From contig CBDCKA010000002.1 in the NCBI GenBank assembly GCA_965218055.1, positions 2,294,001 through 2,358,000 of the forward strand: DNA of 64,000 nt. Direction: 5' to 3'. Source of the stretch: CBDBKE01 sp965218055. GTDB lineage: Bacteria > Acidobacteriota > Terriglobia > JAJPHL01 > JAPKYU01. Below, in pieces: positions 24,468 to 35,152 of the stretch. Position 1 is the first letter of the stretch, and each line of letters begins with the position of its first letter. The notes beneath the pieces were generated by a model. That model was not told the origin of the DNA and searched no databases. It was given only the letters and a program-made list of their open reading frames with translations. Made by a program: the position numbers and the translations under genes.

Positions 24468-26957
24468 CTAGATGTCCAGGTTCTTGACGTCGAGGGCGTT
24501 TTCTTCGATGAACTTGCGGCGCGCTTCCACGTCGTCGCCCATCAGGGTGGTGAAGATCTGCTCGGTCTCGACGGCGTCCTCCAGGCGCACCGCCAGCATG
24601 CTGCGGCGCTCGGCGTCCATGGTGGTCTCCCAGAGCTGGTCGGGATTCATCTCTCCAAGTCCCTTGTAGCGCTGCACGGTGAACTCTTTTTTGCCCTCGT
24701 TCACAATTTGCTGCAGCAACTCGGACGCCGACTCCAGGGTGACACTGGAGCCATTCTTGTTGACCACGAACGGTGGGCGGTTGTACTCGGCGATGTCGCG
24801 GGCCAGCAGGAGCAGCTTCTTGTACTCGGGCAAGCTGGCCAGGGTCCAGCGGACGCGCTTCTCGGCGCCGCTCGAATCCCAGTAGAGCAACTCGTGCAGC
24901 GAGTGCTCCTCGTCGAAGCGCAATTCGGTCTTCAGGCCCAGCTTGCGAACCTGTTTCTCCAGCTGCTTCAGGCGCGACTCGGTTTGAAAGTCCGCCTTTT
25001 TCTGCAGGCCGGCCTGCGGCAGCAGTTCCACCACGCCGCGCTCGCGCAACCGCTTCTCCAGCTTCTCGAAGTACTGGAAATATTCCGTCAGGTTGATCAG
25101 GAAGCTGGCCAGCAGGCGGCCTTCCAACGGCTCCGCTCCACGGACGGCGTACTGGACCACGTGGTCCTCGGTGACCCGCTTCATCATTTCGCGGATGAAT
25201 TCCTTCTCGTCTTTGAGGTAGCGCTCGACTTTGCCTTTCTTGATGCGGTACAGGGGCGGCTGGGCAATGAAGACGTGGCCGCGCTCGATGAGCTGTTTCA
25301 TTTGGCGGAAAAAGAAAGTGAGTAGCAGCGTGCGGATGTGGCTGCCGTCCACGTCGGCGTCGGTCATGATAATGATCTTGCCGTAGCGCAGGCGGCTGAG
25401 GTCGAAGTCTCTGTCAATACCGGTGCCCAGGGCGGTAATGATGGCGCGAATTTCCTCGTGGGCCAGCATCTTTTCGGCACGCGCCTTCTCCACGTTGAGG
25501 ATCTTGCCGCGCAGCGGCAAGATCGCCTGGTAGCGGCGGTCGCGGCCCTGTTGGGCGCTGCCGCCGGCTGAATCACCCTCCACCAGGAACAGCTCGCAGC
25601 GCTCCGGATCGCGCTCCTGGCACTCCTTCAGCTTGCCGGGCAGGCCTCCGGAATCGAGCGCCCCCTTGCGCCGCACCAGCTCCCGCGCCTTACGAGCTGC
25701 CTCGCGAGCCCGCGCCGCATCCACGGCCTTGCCGATGATCTTGCGGGCGACTGGCGGCTTCTGCTCGAAGTAGGCCATGAGCCGCTCGTAGATGAACGAG
25801 GAGACCGGGTTGGCGATGTCGCTGTTCAGCTTGCCTTTGGTCTGCCCCTCAAACTGTGGCTGCGGCAGCTTGACGCTGATCACTGCCACCAGGCCCTCAC
25901 GCACGTCGTCGCCCGTCAGGTTGTCTTTCACATCTTTGAACAGGCCGGCCTGCTGCCCGAACTGGTTGATCGAGCGGGTCAAGGCAGTGCGGAACCCGGT
26001 CAGGTGCGCCCCGCCGTCCACGGTGTTGATGTTGTTGGCGAAGGAAAAAACCGTGTCCTGGTATCCGTCGTGGTACTGCAGGGCGAATTCAATCTGCAGC
26101 GGGCCGACTGGCGTGTCTCGGGTCGCCTCGGCGTAGATGGGTTGCTCGTGCAGGACCGACTTTCCCCGGTTCAGGTGCTTGAGGAACTCGGCGATGCCGC
26201 CCGTGTAACGGAACTCGTGCTTCTTGTCGGTGCGCTCGTCGTTCAGCGTGATGCGGAGGCCCTTGTTGAGGAAGGCCATCTCGCGCAGGCGCTGGGCCAG
26301 CGTATCGAAGTGGAACTCGATGGTGTCGAAGATCTTCGGGTCCGGCCGAAAGCTGACCTTGGTGCCGCGACGGTTCGTCTTGCCGGCGCGCTTCAGCGGC
26401 GCCTGCGGCTCGCCCCGCTCGTATTCCTGCTCCCAGGTGTAGCCGTCCCGCCAGATTTCCAGCTCCAGCCGCTCTGACAGTCCATTGACCACCGAGACGC
26501 CCACGCCGTGCAGCCCGCCCGAGACCTTGTAGCTGCTGGTGTCGAACTTGCCCCCGGAGTGCAGCACCGTCATCACCACCTCGGCTGCCGAGCGCTTCTC
26601 TTCCTTGTGCTCGTCCACTGGGATCCCGCGCCCGTTGTCCACCACCGTGAGCGAGTTGTCCAGGTGGATGGTGACCTGAATCTCGGAGCAAAATCCGGCC
26701 AGTGCTTCATCGACCGAATTGTCCACCACTTCATAGACCAGGTGGTGCAGACCGACCTCGCCGGTCGAGCCGATGTACATCGCCGGACGCTTGCGCACTG
26801 CCTCCAGATCGCCCAACACCTGGATGCTCTCGGCGCTGTAGTCTTGCTCGGGACCGTTGGGCTGTTCCGCTGATTCGTCGGCGCGCGGCCCGCTGGTTGT
26901 GGCCGGTTGCGAACGCCCGCCGGTACGGGCAGGCGTCGTCAGTTCTTTATCTCCCAC
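24468..26957 (-). CDS. gyrB: DNA gyrase subunit B
   Basis: The ATPase subunit of gyrase. It has the GHKL ATP site (EVVDNSVDEALAG, VVDNGRGIPVD, GGLHGVGVSVVNGLS) and the TOPRIM domain (LFLVEGDSAGGSA, IIMTDADVDGSHI), ending in PDQLWETTMD and the usual C-terminus. A GTG at 26957 with GAGG eight bases upstream is preferred; a GTG at 26966 would add three residues. A non-conserved Pro/Gly-rich stretch of about 40 residues precedes the first conserved motif (IQVLGDLEAVRKRPAMYIG). It is longer than the usual 800 because of this and an insert in the TOPRIM-C region. Confidence 0.98.
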   Translation of the reverse strand: MGDKELTTPARTGGRSQPATTSGPRADESAEQPNGPEQDYSAESIQVLGDLEAVRKRPAMYIGSTGEVGLHHLVYEVVDNSVDEALAGFCSEIQVTIHLDNSLTVVDNGRGIPVDEHKEEKRSAAEVVMTVLHSGGKFDTSSYKVSGGLHGVGVSVVNGLSERLELEIWRDGYTWEQEYERGEPQAPLKRAGKTNRRGTKVSFRPDPKIFDTIEFHFDTLAQRLREMAFLNKGLRITLNDERTDKKHEFRYTGGIAEFLKHLNRGKSVLHEQPIYAEATRDTPVGPLQIEFALQYHDGYQDTVFSFANNINTVDGGAHLTGFRTALTRSINQFGQQAGLFKDVKDNLTGDDVREGLVAVISVKLPQPQFEGQTKGKLNSDIANPVSSFIYERLMAYFEQKPPVARKIIGKAVDAARAREAARKARELVRRKGALDSGGLPGKLKECQERDPERCELFLVEGDSAGGSAQQGRDRRYQAILPLRGKILNVEKARAEKMLAHEEIRAIITALGTGIDRDFDLSRLRYGKIIIMTDADVDGSHIRTLLLTFFFRQMKQLIERGHVFIAQPPLYRIKKGKVERYLKDEKEFIREMMKRVTEDHVVQYAVRGAEPLEGRLLASFLINLTEYFQYFEKLEKRLRERGVVELLPQAGLQKKADFQTESRLKQLEKQVRKLGLKTELRFDEEHSLHELLYWDSSGAEKRVRWTLASLPEYKKLLLLARDIAEYNRPPFVVNKNGSSVTLESASELLQQIVNEGKKEFTVQRYKGLGEMNPDQLWETTMDAERRSMLAVRLEDAVETEQIFTTLMGDDVEARRKFIEENALDVKNLDI

Positions 26958-27293
26958 GGAGAACACCTCGTGTTGGGCCGGGAGCGTATCTCGTCCGGCT
27001 CACAGGGATAGTTTTTGCGGGAACCAGGTGAGGCAGGCAACTGACCCTGTCCGCATATGAAATTAGCGTATCAGAACCAGTGCCCTTTTACAAGCATAAC
27101 TCTTTGAAGAATCAGTTATTTAGCTGCCTTCCAGGGGGCCTGGAAGTGGCTTGTTTTCAACGCTTCCAGGCCGCAGCCTTTCTCGACCCCCGCAAGTGCT
27201 AAATTATAAACATTTTCTGCACAGAATGTTTGGCCTCTCAAACCTGATCCGACTCGACCCCGGCAAGCCCACAACGGCGCGCGCAAATGGGAT
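26958..27293. other. Divergent intergenic region gyrB / biotinyl carrier
   Basis: No gene is seen. It contains a CTTCCAG/CTGGAAG hairpin at about 27127-27145 and an A/T-rich segment at 27201-27210 that reads TATAAT on the minus strand and TATAAA on the plus strand, a possible shared promoter area for gyrB and the carrier-protein gene. Confidence 0.4.
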
Positions 27294-27812
27294 ATGCTCT
27301 TGCTGGCGCCGATGAAGTTCTTTGCGGAGATGGGTGGACGGAACCGCGTGGTGGAAATCGAAACGCGTCAGGAGGGTCTCCGCCTGGCGGTGGACGGCGT
27401 GCCGCTGGAGGCCGACGCGGTGGAAGTGGAGCCTGGAGTCTACTCCATCCTTTGGCACGGGCGTAGCTTCCAAGTCAAAGTAGAGGAGATTGGCGGGCAG
27501 CTCCAGGTCTACATTGTTGGGCAGTCCGAACCCTACCGGGTGGCGCTTTGCGATCCGCGCCAGTGGCGCCGCTCCAGCGCCCTCGGCGAGGGGGAAGGAA
27601 GCCAGGAGGTCAGCTCCCCGATGCCCGGCAAGGTTGTGCGCCTACTGGTTGAGGAGCAGCAAACGGTGGCGGCTGGTCAAGGTCTGTTGGTGGTGGAGGC
27701 CATGAAGATGCAGAACGAAGTCCGCTCTCCCCGAGCGGGCGTGGTCATCCAGATCTTGGCACACGCGGGCGCCACAGTCCACGCCGGGCAGACCCTGGCC
27801 GTGGTGGAATGA
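27294..27812 (+). CDS. Stand-alone biotin carboxyl carrier-type protein
   Basis: 172 residues. The C-terminal 75 form a biotinyl/lipoyl domain with the biotin-lysine motif VEAMKMQNEV and flanking hairpins (SSPMPGKVVRLLV, AGQTLAVVE). The first 95 residues resemble the linker domain (BT-like) of acyl-CoA carboxylase alpha chains. Biotin carboxylase itself is not adjacent, so this is probably the carrier part of a split acetyl/propionyl/methylcrotonyl-CoA carboxylase or an oxaloacetate decarboxylase-like complex. ATG 27294 is chosen; ATG 27312 is also possible. Confidence 0.85.
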   Translation: MLLLAPMKFFAEMGGRNRVVEIETRQEGLRLAVDGVPLEADAVEVEPGVYSILWHGRSFQVKVEEIGGQLQVYIVGQSEPYRVALCDPRQWRRSSALGEGEGSQEVSSPMPGKVVRLLVEEQQTVAAGQGLLVVEAMKMQNEVRSPRAGVVIQILAHAGATVHAGQTLAVVE

Positions 27813-27885
27813 GCGGAAACGAATCAGCCAACCCCCTGACCTTGAAATGGGTTAGAGTAGTCGGCTTCCGCTGCTAGCAAGCCCG

Positions 27886-28932
27886 TCATTCTTGCGCTAC
27901 ACCCGACGCTTCCATGATCTGGCGTGCTAAGTAGTTCACCACCTCGGATTGGTTGCGCGCGATTTCCATGTAGGCCTCGCGCAGCACTTGGGCCTTGCGG
28001 TTCGCCAATGCTTTGCGAATGCTTTGCTGGACCTCCGGGTCGGACAGCTGGCGCTGGCCGGGCTCCTGACGTGCCAGCAGCTTCAGGATGTAGTACGCAT
28101 CGCGCGTGCGGATGACGCCAGAGACTTGCCCCAGCTGTAAGGAATAGATTGCCTGCCGGAGCTTCGGGTCGGCCTTTTCCAGCGCGGAAGCCGGGATGAA
28201 CCCCAGGTCGCCGTTGTTGCGCGCGGTGTTGGAGTCCTCGGAAAACTCTTGGGCCAGGCGGGCGAAATCCTCTCCGGCGCGCAGACTGGCAGAGATGCGC
28301 TCGGCCTTCTCGCGCGCCTCCGCCTCTCCTTGGGCCTTGTCGTTTCTCCGATTGGCCACCGGGACGTCGGCATCTGGCGTCACCACGATTTGGGCCACGT
28401 GGAATCGCGTCTCCGGCACGTTGAAGTTGGCTTTGTTCTCCTCGTAGAAGCTGGTGATCTCTGCATTGGGTACCTGGATCCTGGAGCGGATTTCTTTGTT
28501 GAACACCTTTTCCAGGCTCAACTGGCGGCGCAGGTCGTTTTTCAGATCTTCCACGGTTAGGCCGCGCTGCTCCAGTCGTGACTGGAATTCCTCCTCCGAG
28601 TACGGTCGCCGGCGTTCGGCGAACCCGCTTTCCACTTCCGCGTCGCTGGCCAGCAGGTCCATCCGCTGGGCGCGCTGCAACAGGATTTCGTTGTCGATCA
28701 AGGTGCGCAGGATCAGCAGGCGCTGGATCTGCTCCTGGTCGGGGGAGGGCTTCTGCTCAACTTCCAGCAATTGGATCTGGTAGAACTTCTCCACCTCGGA
28801 CGCCAGGATGGGGCGGTCGTTCACCTCCGCGAGCACCTGCCCGCCGGAGGGCCGCGTCCCGCATCCAGTCAACAGCGCCGCCAGCGCCAGGAGGGTCGGG
28901 GTTGCCAATCCTAAAAGTTGCCTTATCGGCAC
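27886..28932 (-). CDS. SurA-like peptidyl-prolyl isomerase lipoprotein
   Basis: 348 residues. The lipobox LLTGC after a hydrophobic N-terminus indicates a lipoprotein. An N-terminal SurA_N/SurA_N_3-like chaperone domain is followed by a parvulin (PpiC) domain around residues 175-280, with the motifs FHVAQIVVTPD, AQEFSEDSNTARNNGDLGFI and GQVSGVIRTRDAYYILKLL. It probably assists folding of outer-membrane or secreted proteins. Convergent with the carrier-protein gene and divergent from the rRNA operon. Confidence 0.9.
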   Translation of the reverse strand: MPIRQLLGLATPTLLALAALLTGCGTRPSGGQVLAEVNDRPILASEVEKFYQIQLLEVEQKPSPDQEQIQRLLILRTLIDNEILLQRAQRMDLLASDAEVESGFAERRRPYSEEEFQSRLEQRGLTVEDLKNDLRRQLSLEKVFNKEIRSRIQVPNAEITSFYEENKANFNVPETRFHVAQIVVTPDADVPVANRRNDKAQGEAEAREKAERISASLRAGEDFARLAQEFSEDSNTARNNGDLGFIPASALEKADPKLRQAIYSLQLGQVSGVIRTRDAYYILKLLARQEPGQRQLSDPEVQQSIRKALANRKAQVLREAYMEIARNQSEVVNYLARQIMEASGVAQE

Positions 28933-29161
28933 AGGGTCATCTTACTGAGGTTTGCAAGAATGCAGTACCGAAAAGACGACGCCACTCGAGCTTGTAGCGG
29001 CATTTCGATGCCCCAGCCGGTCATTCCGAGGGCCGCTAGCGTATGTCGGCCCGGGGAACCTGCTTTTGGAGCAACCGGTTCCGGACAAAGAGCAGGTCCC
29101 TCGCTGCGCTCGGGATGACGGGGAGAGAGCGAGTCACGCCGCGCGGCAGAGGAGCCGAACA
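28933..29161. other. Intergenic region between SurA-like gene and rRNA operon
   Basis: No 16S rRNA or protein gene is present. The section is mostly the hairpin repeat at 29020-29119 and spacer leading to the candidate rRNA promoter. Confidence 0.7.
29020..29119. repeat. Dispersed hairpin repeat of the GTCATTCCGAG type
   Basis: The left arm starts GTCATTCCGAG and runs to GGAACCTGCTTTT. The right arm AGAGCAGGTCCCTCGCTGCG then CTCGGGATGAC is its degenerate reverse complement. This sequence type is a widespread intergenic repeat in acidobacterial and related genomes. It could fold in RNA but has no coding capacity. Confidence 0.65.
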
Positions 29162-29190
29162 TTGACAACATTCAGCCCAGCCGCTACGCT
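29162..29190 (+). promoter_or_regulatory. Candidate rRNA-operon promoter P1
   Basis: TTGACA (29162-29167, six of six) is followed after 17 bases by TACGCT (29185-29190, three of six). It lies about 95 bases before tRNA-Ala, the first gene of the operon. Confidence 0.4.
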
Positions 29191-29282
29191 GAAAGAGTCC
29201 CGAACAGAACTGGCTGCCAGAACAGAGCTGGCGGGAGGATATCTCCGGCCAAAGGGACGGGGGGTTCGCCAGGCTGGGGCTT

Positions 29283-29358
29283 GGGGCTGTAGCTCAGTTG
29301 GGAGAGCGCCTGACTTGCACTCAGGAGGTCGCCGGTTCGACCCCGGTCAGCTCCACCA
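29283..29358 (+). tRNA. tRNA-Ala (anticodon TGC)
   Basis: The acceptor GGGGCTG pairs with CAGCTCC (one G-U). The D arm is AGCTCAGTTGGGAGAGC, the anticodon loop CTTGCAC gives TGC, the T arm contains GGTTCGACC, and CCA is encoded. 76 nt. It is the first gene of the rRNA operon; in most bacteria tRNA-Ile comes first. Confidence 0.96.
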
Positions 29359-29472
29359 GCAAACGAATTGTCTCATTGCAGATTGATTCATTGACGATTG
29401 GCCAAGAGTTTGCTCCTGGTTGGCTCTTCCAATACATCAATGACATAATCGTCAAGGAGCCAATTCCGATGT

Positions 29473-29549
<77 letters not shown>

Positions 29550-29970
29550 AGTTTCCCAGCGACGGCATTATTGGTCCGCTTTTCGCCCGTTTCCTCGGCT
29601 GCATGGTGGGTCCGGTAGTCGGTTCCCTAATCCACCATGATCGCGGTGGAGAAGCGGCAGGGAAGCGGGAAGCTGTCACGATTGAGCACCTCCGAGCCGC
29701 TCTTGTCCCCAGCGAGAAGGGTACCGGCTGGGAGTTGCGTTTGACATGGGCATAGGGTATAGTGATGGATTGCGGCGTTGGATGCTGGCCGCTCTGAGGG
29801 AGTGGGTGGCATCGAGGGCCGCAAGGTACCTCGTCAGGCAGTCGGCCGAGACCGGCTGCCGGTCTTTGACAACTGAATACGTAGGGTGAACAAGGACGCC
29901 GAAAGTAGTGCCTTGGACTTTGCCCGAAGCGGGTACTCCGAAGGGGGTACTGCTCGCGGGTAAATTTTGT
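29550..29970 (+). other. 23S leader with processing stem, 5' arms
   Basis: A 421-base spacer with no gene. 29943-29970 (GGGGGTACTGCTCGCGGG then TAAATTTTGT) pairs with 32976-33001, and 29879-29896 (ACGTAGGGTGAACAAGGA) pairs with 33025-33041 across the 23S gene. This forms the long RNase III-type stem expected of pre-23S RNA. The spacer also holds a candidate internal promoter at 29735-29763. Confidence 0.65.
29735..29763 (+). promoter_or_regulatory. Candidate internal promoter for 23S
   Basis: TATAGT (29758-29763, five of six) lies 17 bases after TTGCGT (29735-29740). A TTGACA at 29741-29746 overlaps but is only 11 bases from the -10. It would allow 23S transcription independent of the tRNAs. 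Confidence 0.3.
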
Positions 29971-32977
<3,007 letters not shown>

Positions 32978-33104
32978 AAAATTTACTCGGAGCAGTACCC
33001 CAGGCAGTCCGCGCAACCAGAGGCTCCTGTTCACCCTGCGTTTCAGTTGCATGAGGCGTGTAGCTGGTGGCTGGTAGTTCCACCAGCTACGAGCAGAGCA
33101 AGTT
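32978..33104 (+). other. 23S-5S spacer with processing arms and hairpin
   Basis: Carries the 3' arms of the pre-23S stem (32976-33001 and 33025-33041) and a perfect hairpin GTAGCTGGTGG/CCACCAGCTAC (about 33060-33070 with 33080-33090) just before the 5S gene. Confidence 0.6.
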
Positions 33105-33222
33105 TCTGGGTGACTGTAGCGAGGGAGTCACACCCGTTCCCATCCCGAACACGGTCGTTAAGCCCCTCAGCCCCGATGGTACTGCGCTGGAAACGGCGTG
33201 GGAGAGTAGGACGTTGCCCGGA
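33105..33222 (+). rRNA. rrf: 5S ribosomal RNA
   Basis: 118 nt. The 5' TCTGGGTGAC pairs with 3' GTTGCCCGGA. Contains CCCGTTCCCATCCCGAAC (loops B/C), CCGATGGTACTGC and GGGAGAGTAGG, all diagnostic of 5S rRNA. Confidence 0.96.
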
Positions 33223-33230
33223 GTAAGACG

Positions 33231-33276
33231 AAAGCCCTGAGCTTCGGTTCCCGAAGCTCAGGGCTTTGATTTTTTC
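33231..33276 (+). terminator. Strong rho-independent terminator of the rRNA operon
   Basis: A 17-base perfect stem AAAGCCCTGAGCTTCGG with CCGAAGCTCAGGGCTTT and a three-base loop, followed by GATTTTTT. Confidence 0.92.
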
Positions 33277-33309
33277 TATCTCGCCTGCCGTCCGCTACCG
33301 CTCGTCCGC

Positions 33310-33690
33310 TTACCCTTGCCACGACGCGCCTGCCACGAGCGCCTCCACCGGACTCCAGGACAGAGTCAGGCTAATGCTCTGGTGGAGAATCGCCCCGAGG
33401 GCGAACGCAGTCAGCACGCTGTTGGCAGCAGCCACCAAGGCCAGCCGCGACCACACTCCCCCGCGCTCCAGCCAGCCCGCTAGAAAATAAGCCAGCAGGC
33501 CACCGGCACCCAGGCCCAGCAGGGCCACCGAAATAGCCATGAAGGCGAAGTGAAAATAAAGGATGACTGAGAAGATCCGGGTTAGCGCCAGCTCCGTCAG
33601 CAAGGTGGCCAGTGCTGTAACGAAGACTCCAGCCAGAGTCCAGAGCCGGGCTTCGGAGAGTCTGCCGAGTGAACAGCCATCAGCGTCTGA
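33310..33690 (-). pseudogene. N-terminal fragment of a spermidine-synthase-like membrane protein
   Basis: In frame, the complement reads ALATLLTELALTRIFSVILY, then FHFAFMAISVALLGLGAGG. This is the start of large membrane proteins that carry a C-terminal spermidine-synthase-like SAM domain. After about three membrane segments the frame stops at 33310, next to the rRNA terminator, and the rest of the protein is absent. The start is unclear (a TTG at 33603 gives 97 residues). It begins directly after the Nramp-like gene and was probably its operon partner. Confidence 0.6.
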
Positions 33691-33691
33691 C

Positions 33692-35053
33692 TTAGGTAAG
33701 GATTTTCAGGATGGAGTATCCCATTATGACCAGTATTATGAACGACGAGGCCCACAGCGCCAGGGTGATCCAGAGCTTGGGGAGAATCGGCTTGGGCATA
33801 TGCGTGTAGCGCAAGTAAAGGGTGGAGAAAGCGATGATCGGCAGCATTGCGGCCTGCGCCAGACCGCCGATTTTCACCATCAAGACAGGCTCCCTTAGAT
33901 ACGAGAAATAGAGCAGGGAAATCACCAACGTGAGGACGGCAAAAAAGCGGGTCACCTTCCACCGGGCTGCATAGTTCCGTTTGTCGAAGACTCCAATGCT
34001 TCCCATAAAGTCGGCGAAAACTCGGCTGTGGGCGGCGGTCCCGGCAAAAATACTTGAATAGAACACCGCTACGGCACCGACGACAAACAGGAAATACGCC
34101 CAGCCGCCCAGAATCTCGGTGTACATTTTGGAGAGGATCTGGACCATCTCAGTGCCTTTCGGAATGACACCCAGGCCCCTTAATACGCCCGCGCCAAGTA
34201 GATAAAAGGCGACCGTCGCGGAGGTGTAGATGGCCATGGAATTCAGAACGTCGACGCCCATGACTTTGGTCCACCCGCGAGCCCTCTCTCGCCAGGCCTC
34301 CGTGTTTTCTCTCAATCCGGTGAACCGGGCATATCCCTTTTCGATGCACCAGTAAGGATACTGCACCAGGTCAGAGGAGCCGACCCCCGTGATGCCAAAC
34401 ACGGCGATCGCTGTCACCCATCCTCCCTGGGGCAGGTGGAACGACAAACCGTCGAGCACATTACCCCACGAAATGTATTCCGGTCGCTTGAACAGGAGTA
34501 CGGCGCAGCTCACCGTCAGAGTGGTAAAGATAATCACCAGGCCCACCGAAACTTTCTCGACCAAACTGTAGCGGCCCACCACCAATAGAATTGCCGTTCC
34601 AACCGTTATCACCCAGACCCAAACGCTGATTGATATGGGAGGGACCATCTTGTTCAGAATTTCTGAGATGCCAGCCAACATCCCGGCGTTCGTCATCAGG
34701 CCCGTCGTCTGCATCAGAAACCATAGCCAGACTACCCACGACACTCGAAAACGAGGCCCCGGGACCCGATCGAAAGCTTCCAGCGCGGTTTCGCCCGTCG
34801 CGATGGCGTAGCGTCCCAGCTCATTCTGGACCACGACCTTGATGCCGCAGCTCAGAAGAACAAGCCAGAGGAGGCTGTAGCCGTTCTCTGCGCCGAGCAC
34901 CGTTGTCGCGACCAGCTCACCAGAGCCCACGACTGCACTGGCTAGGATCACTCCCGGCCCAATCTGCCGTAAGATGCCCGAGAACTTTTTAGGTGGATCT
35001 TCTACGGATTCGGGGTGGAGTTGATAAGGATCTCGAAAAGGCTGGTCTGCCAT
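33692..35053 (-). CDS. Nramp-family-like membrane transporter
   Basis: About 453 residues with 11 or so hydrophobic segments. The first reads GPGVILASAVVGSGELVATTVLG, the family's TM1. In place of the DPGN of canonical Mn/Fe Nramp proteins the unwound TM1 motif reads GSGEL, so metal use should not be assumed. TM6-region FGITGVGSSDLVQYPYW also diverges. Such divergent Nramp relatives are frequent beside DUF1549/DUF1553 genes. ATG 35053 is chosen over an upstream start 13 codons earlier. Confidence 0.8.
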   Translation of the reverse strand: MADQPFRDPYQLHPESVEDPPKKFSGILRQIGPGVILASAVVGSGELVATTVLGAENGYSLLWLVLLSCGIKVVVQNELGRYAIATGETALEAFDRVPGPRFRVSWVVWLWFLMQTTGLMTNAGMLAGISEILNKMVPPISISVWVWVITVGTAILLVVGRYSLVEKVSVGLVIIFTTLTVSCAVLLFKRPEYISWGNVLDGLSFHLPQGGWVTAIAVFGITGVGSSDLVQYPYWCIEKGYARFTGLRENTEAWRERARGWTKVMGVDVLNSMAIYTSATVAFYLLGAGVLRGLGVIPKGTEMVQILSKMYTEILGGWAYFLFVVGAVAVFYSSIFAGTAAHSRVFADFMGSIGVFDKRNYAARWKVTRFFAVLTLVISLLYFSYLREPVLMVKIGGLAQAAMLPIIAFSTLYLRYTHMPKPILPKLWITLALWASSFIILVIMGYSILKILT

Positions 35054-35152
35054 GGGCGAGCGCGCCGGGTGGGGTAAGCCGCCAGCTAACAATAGAGTTC
35101 AATCGGAGATTTCAACAGGATTTCCGATTTGAGCTCCCTTGCGCCTCCAGCG

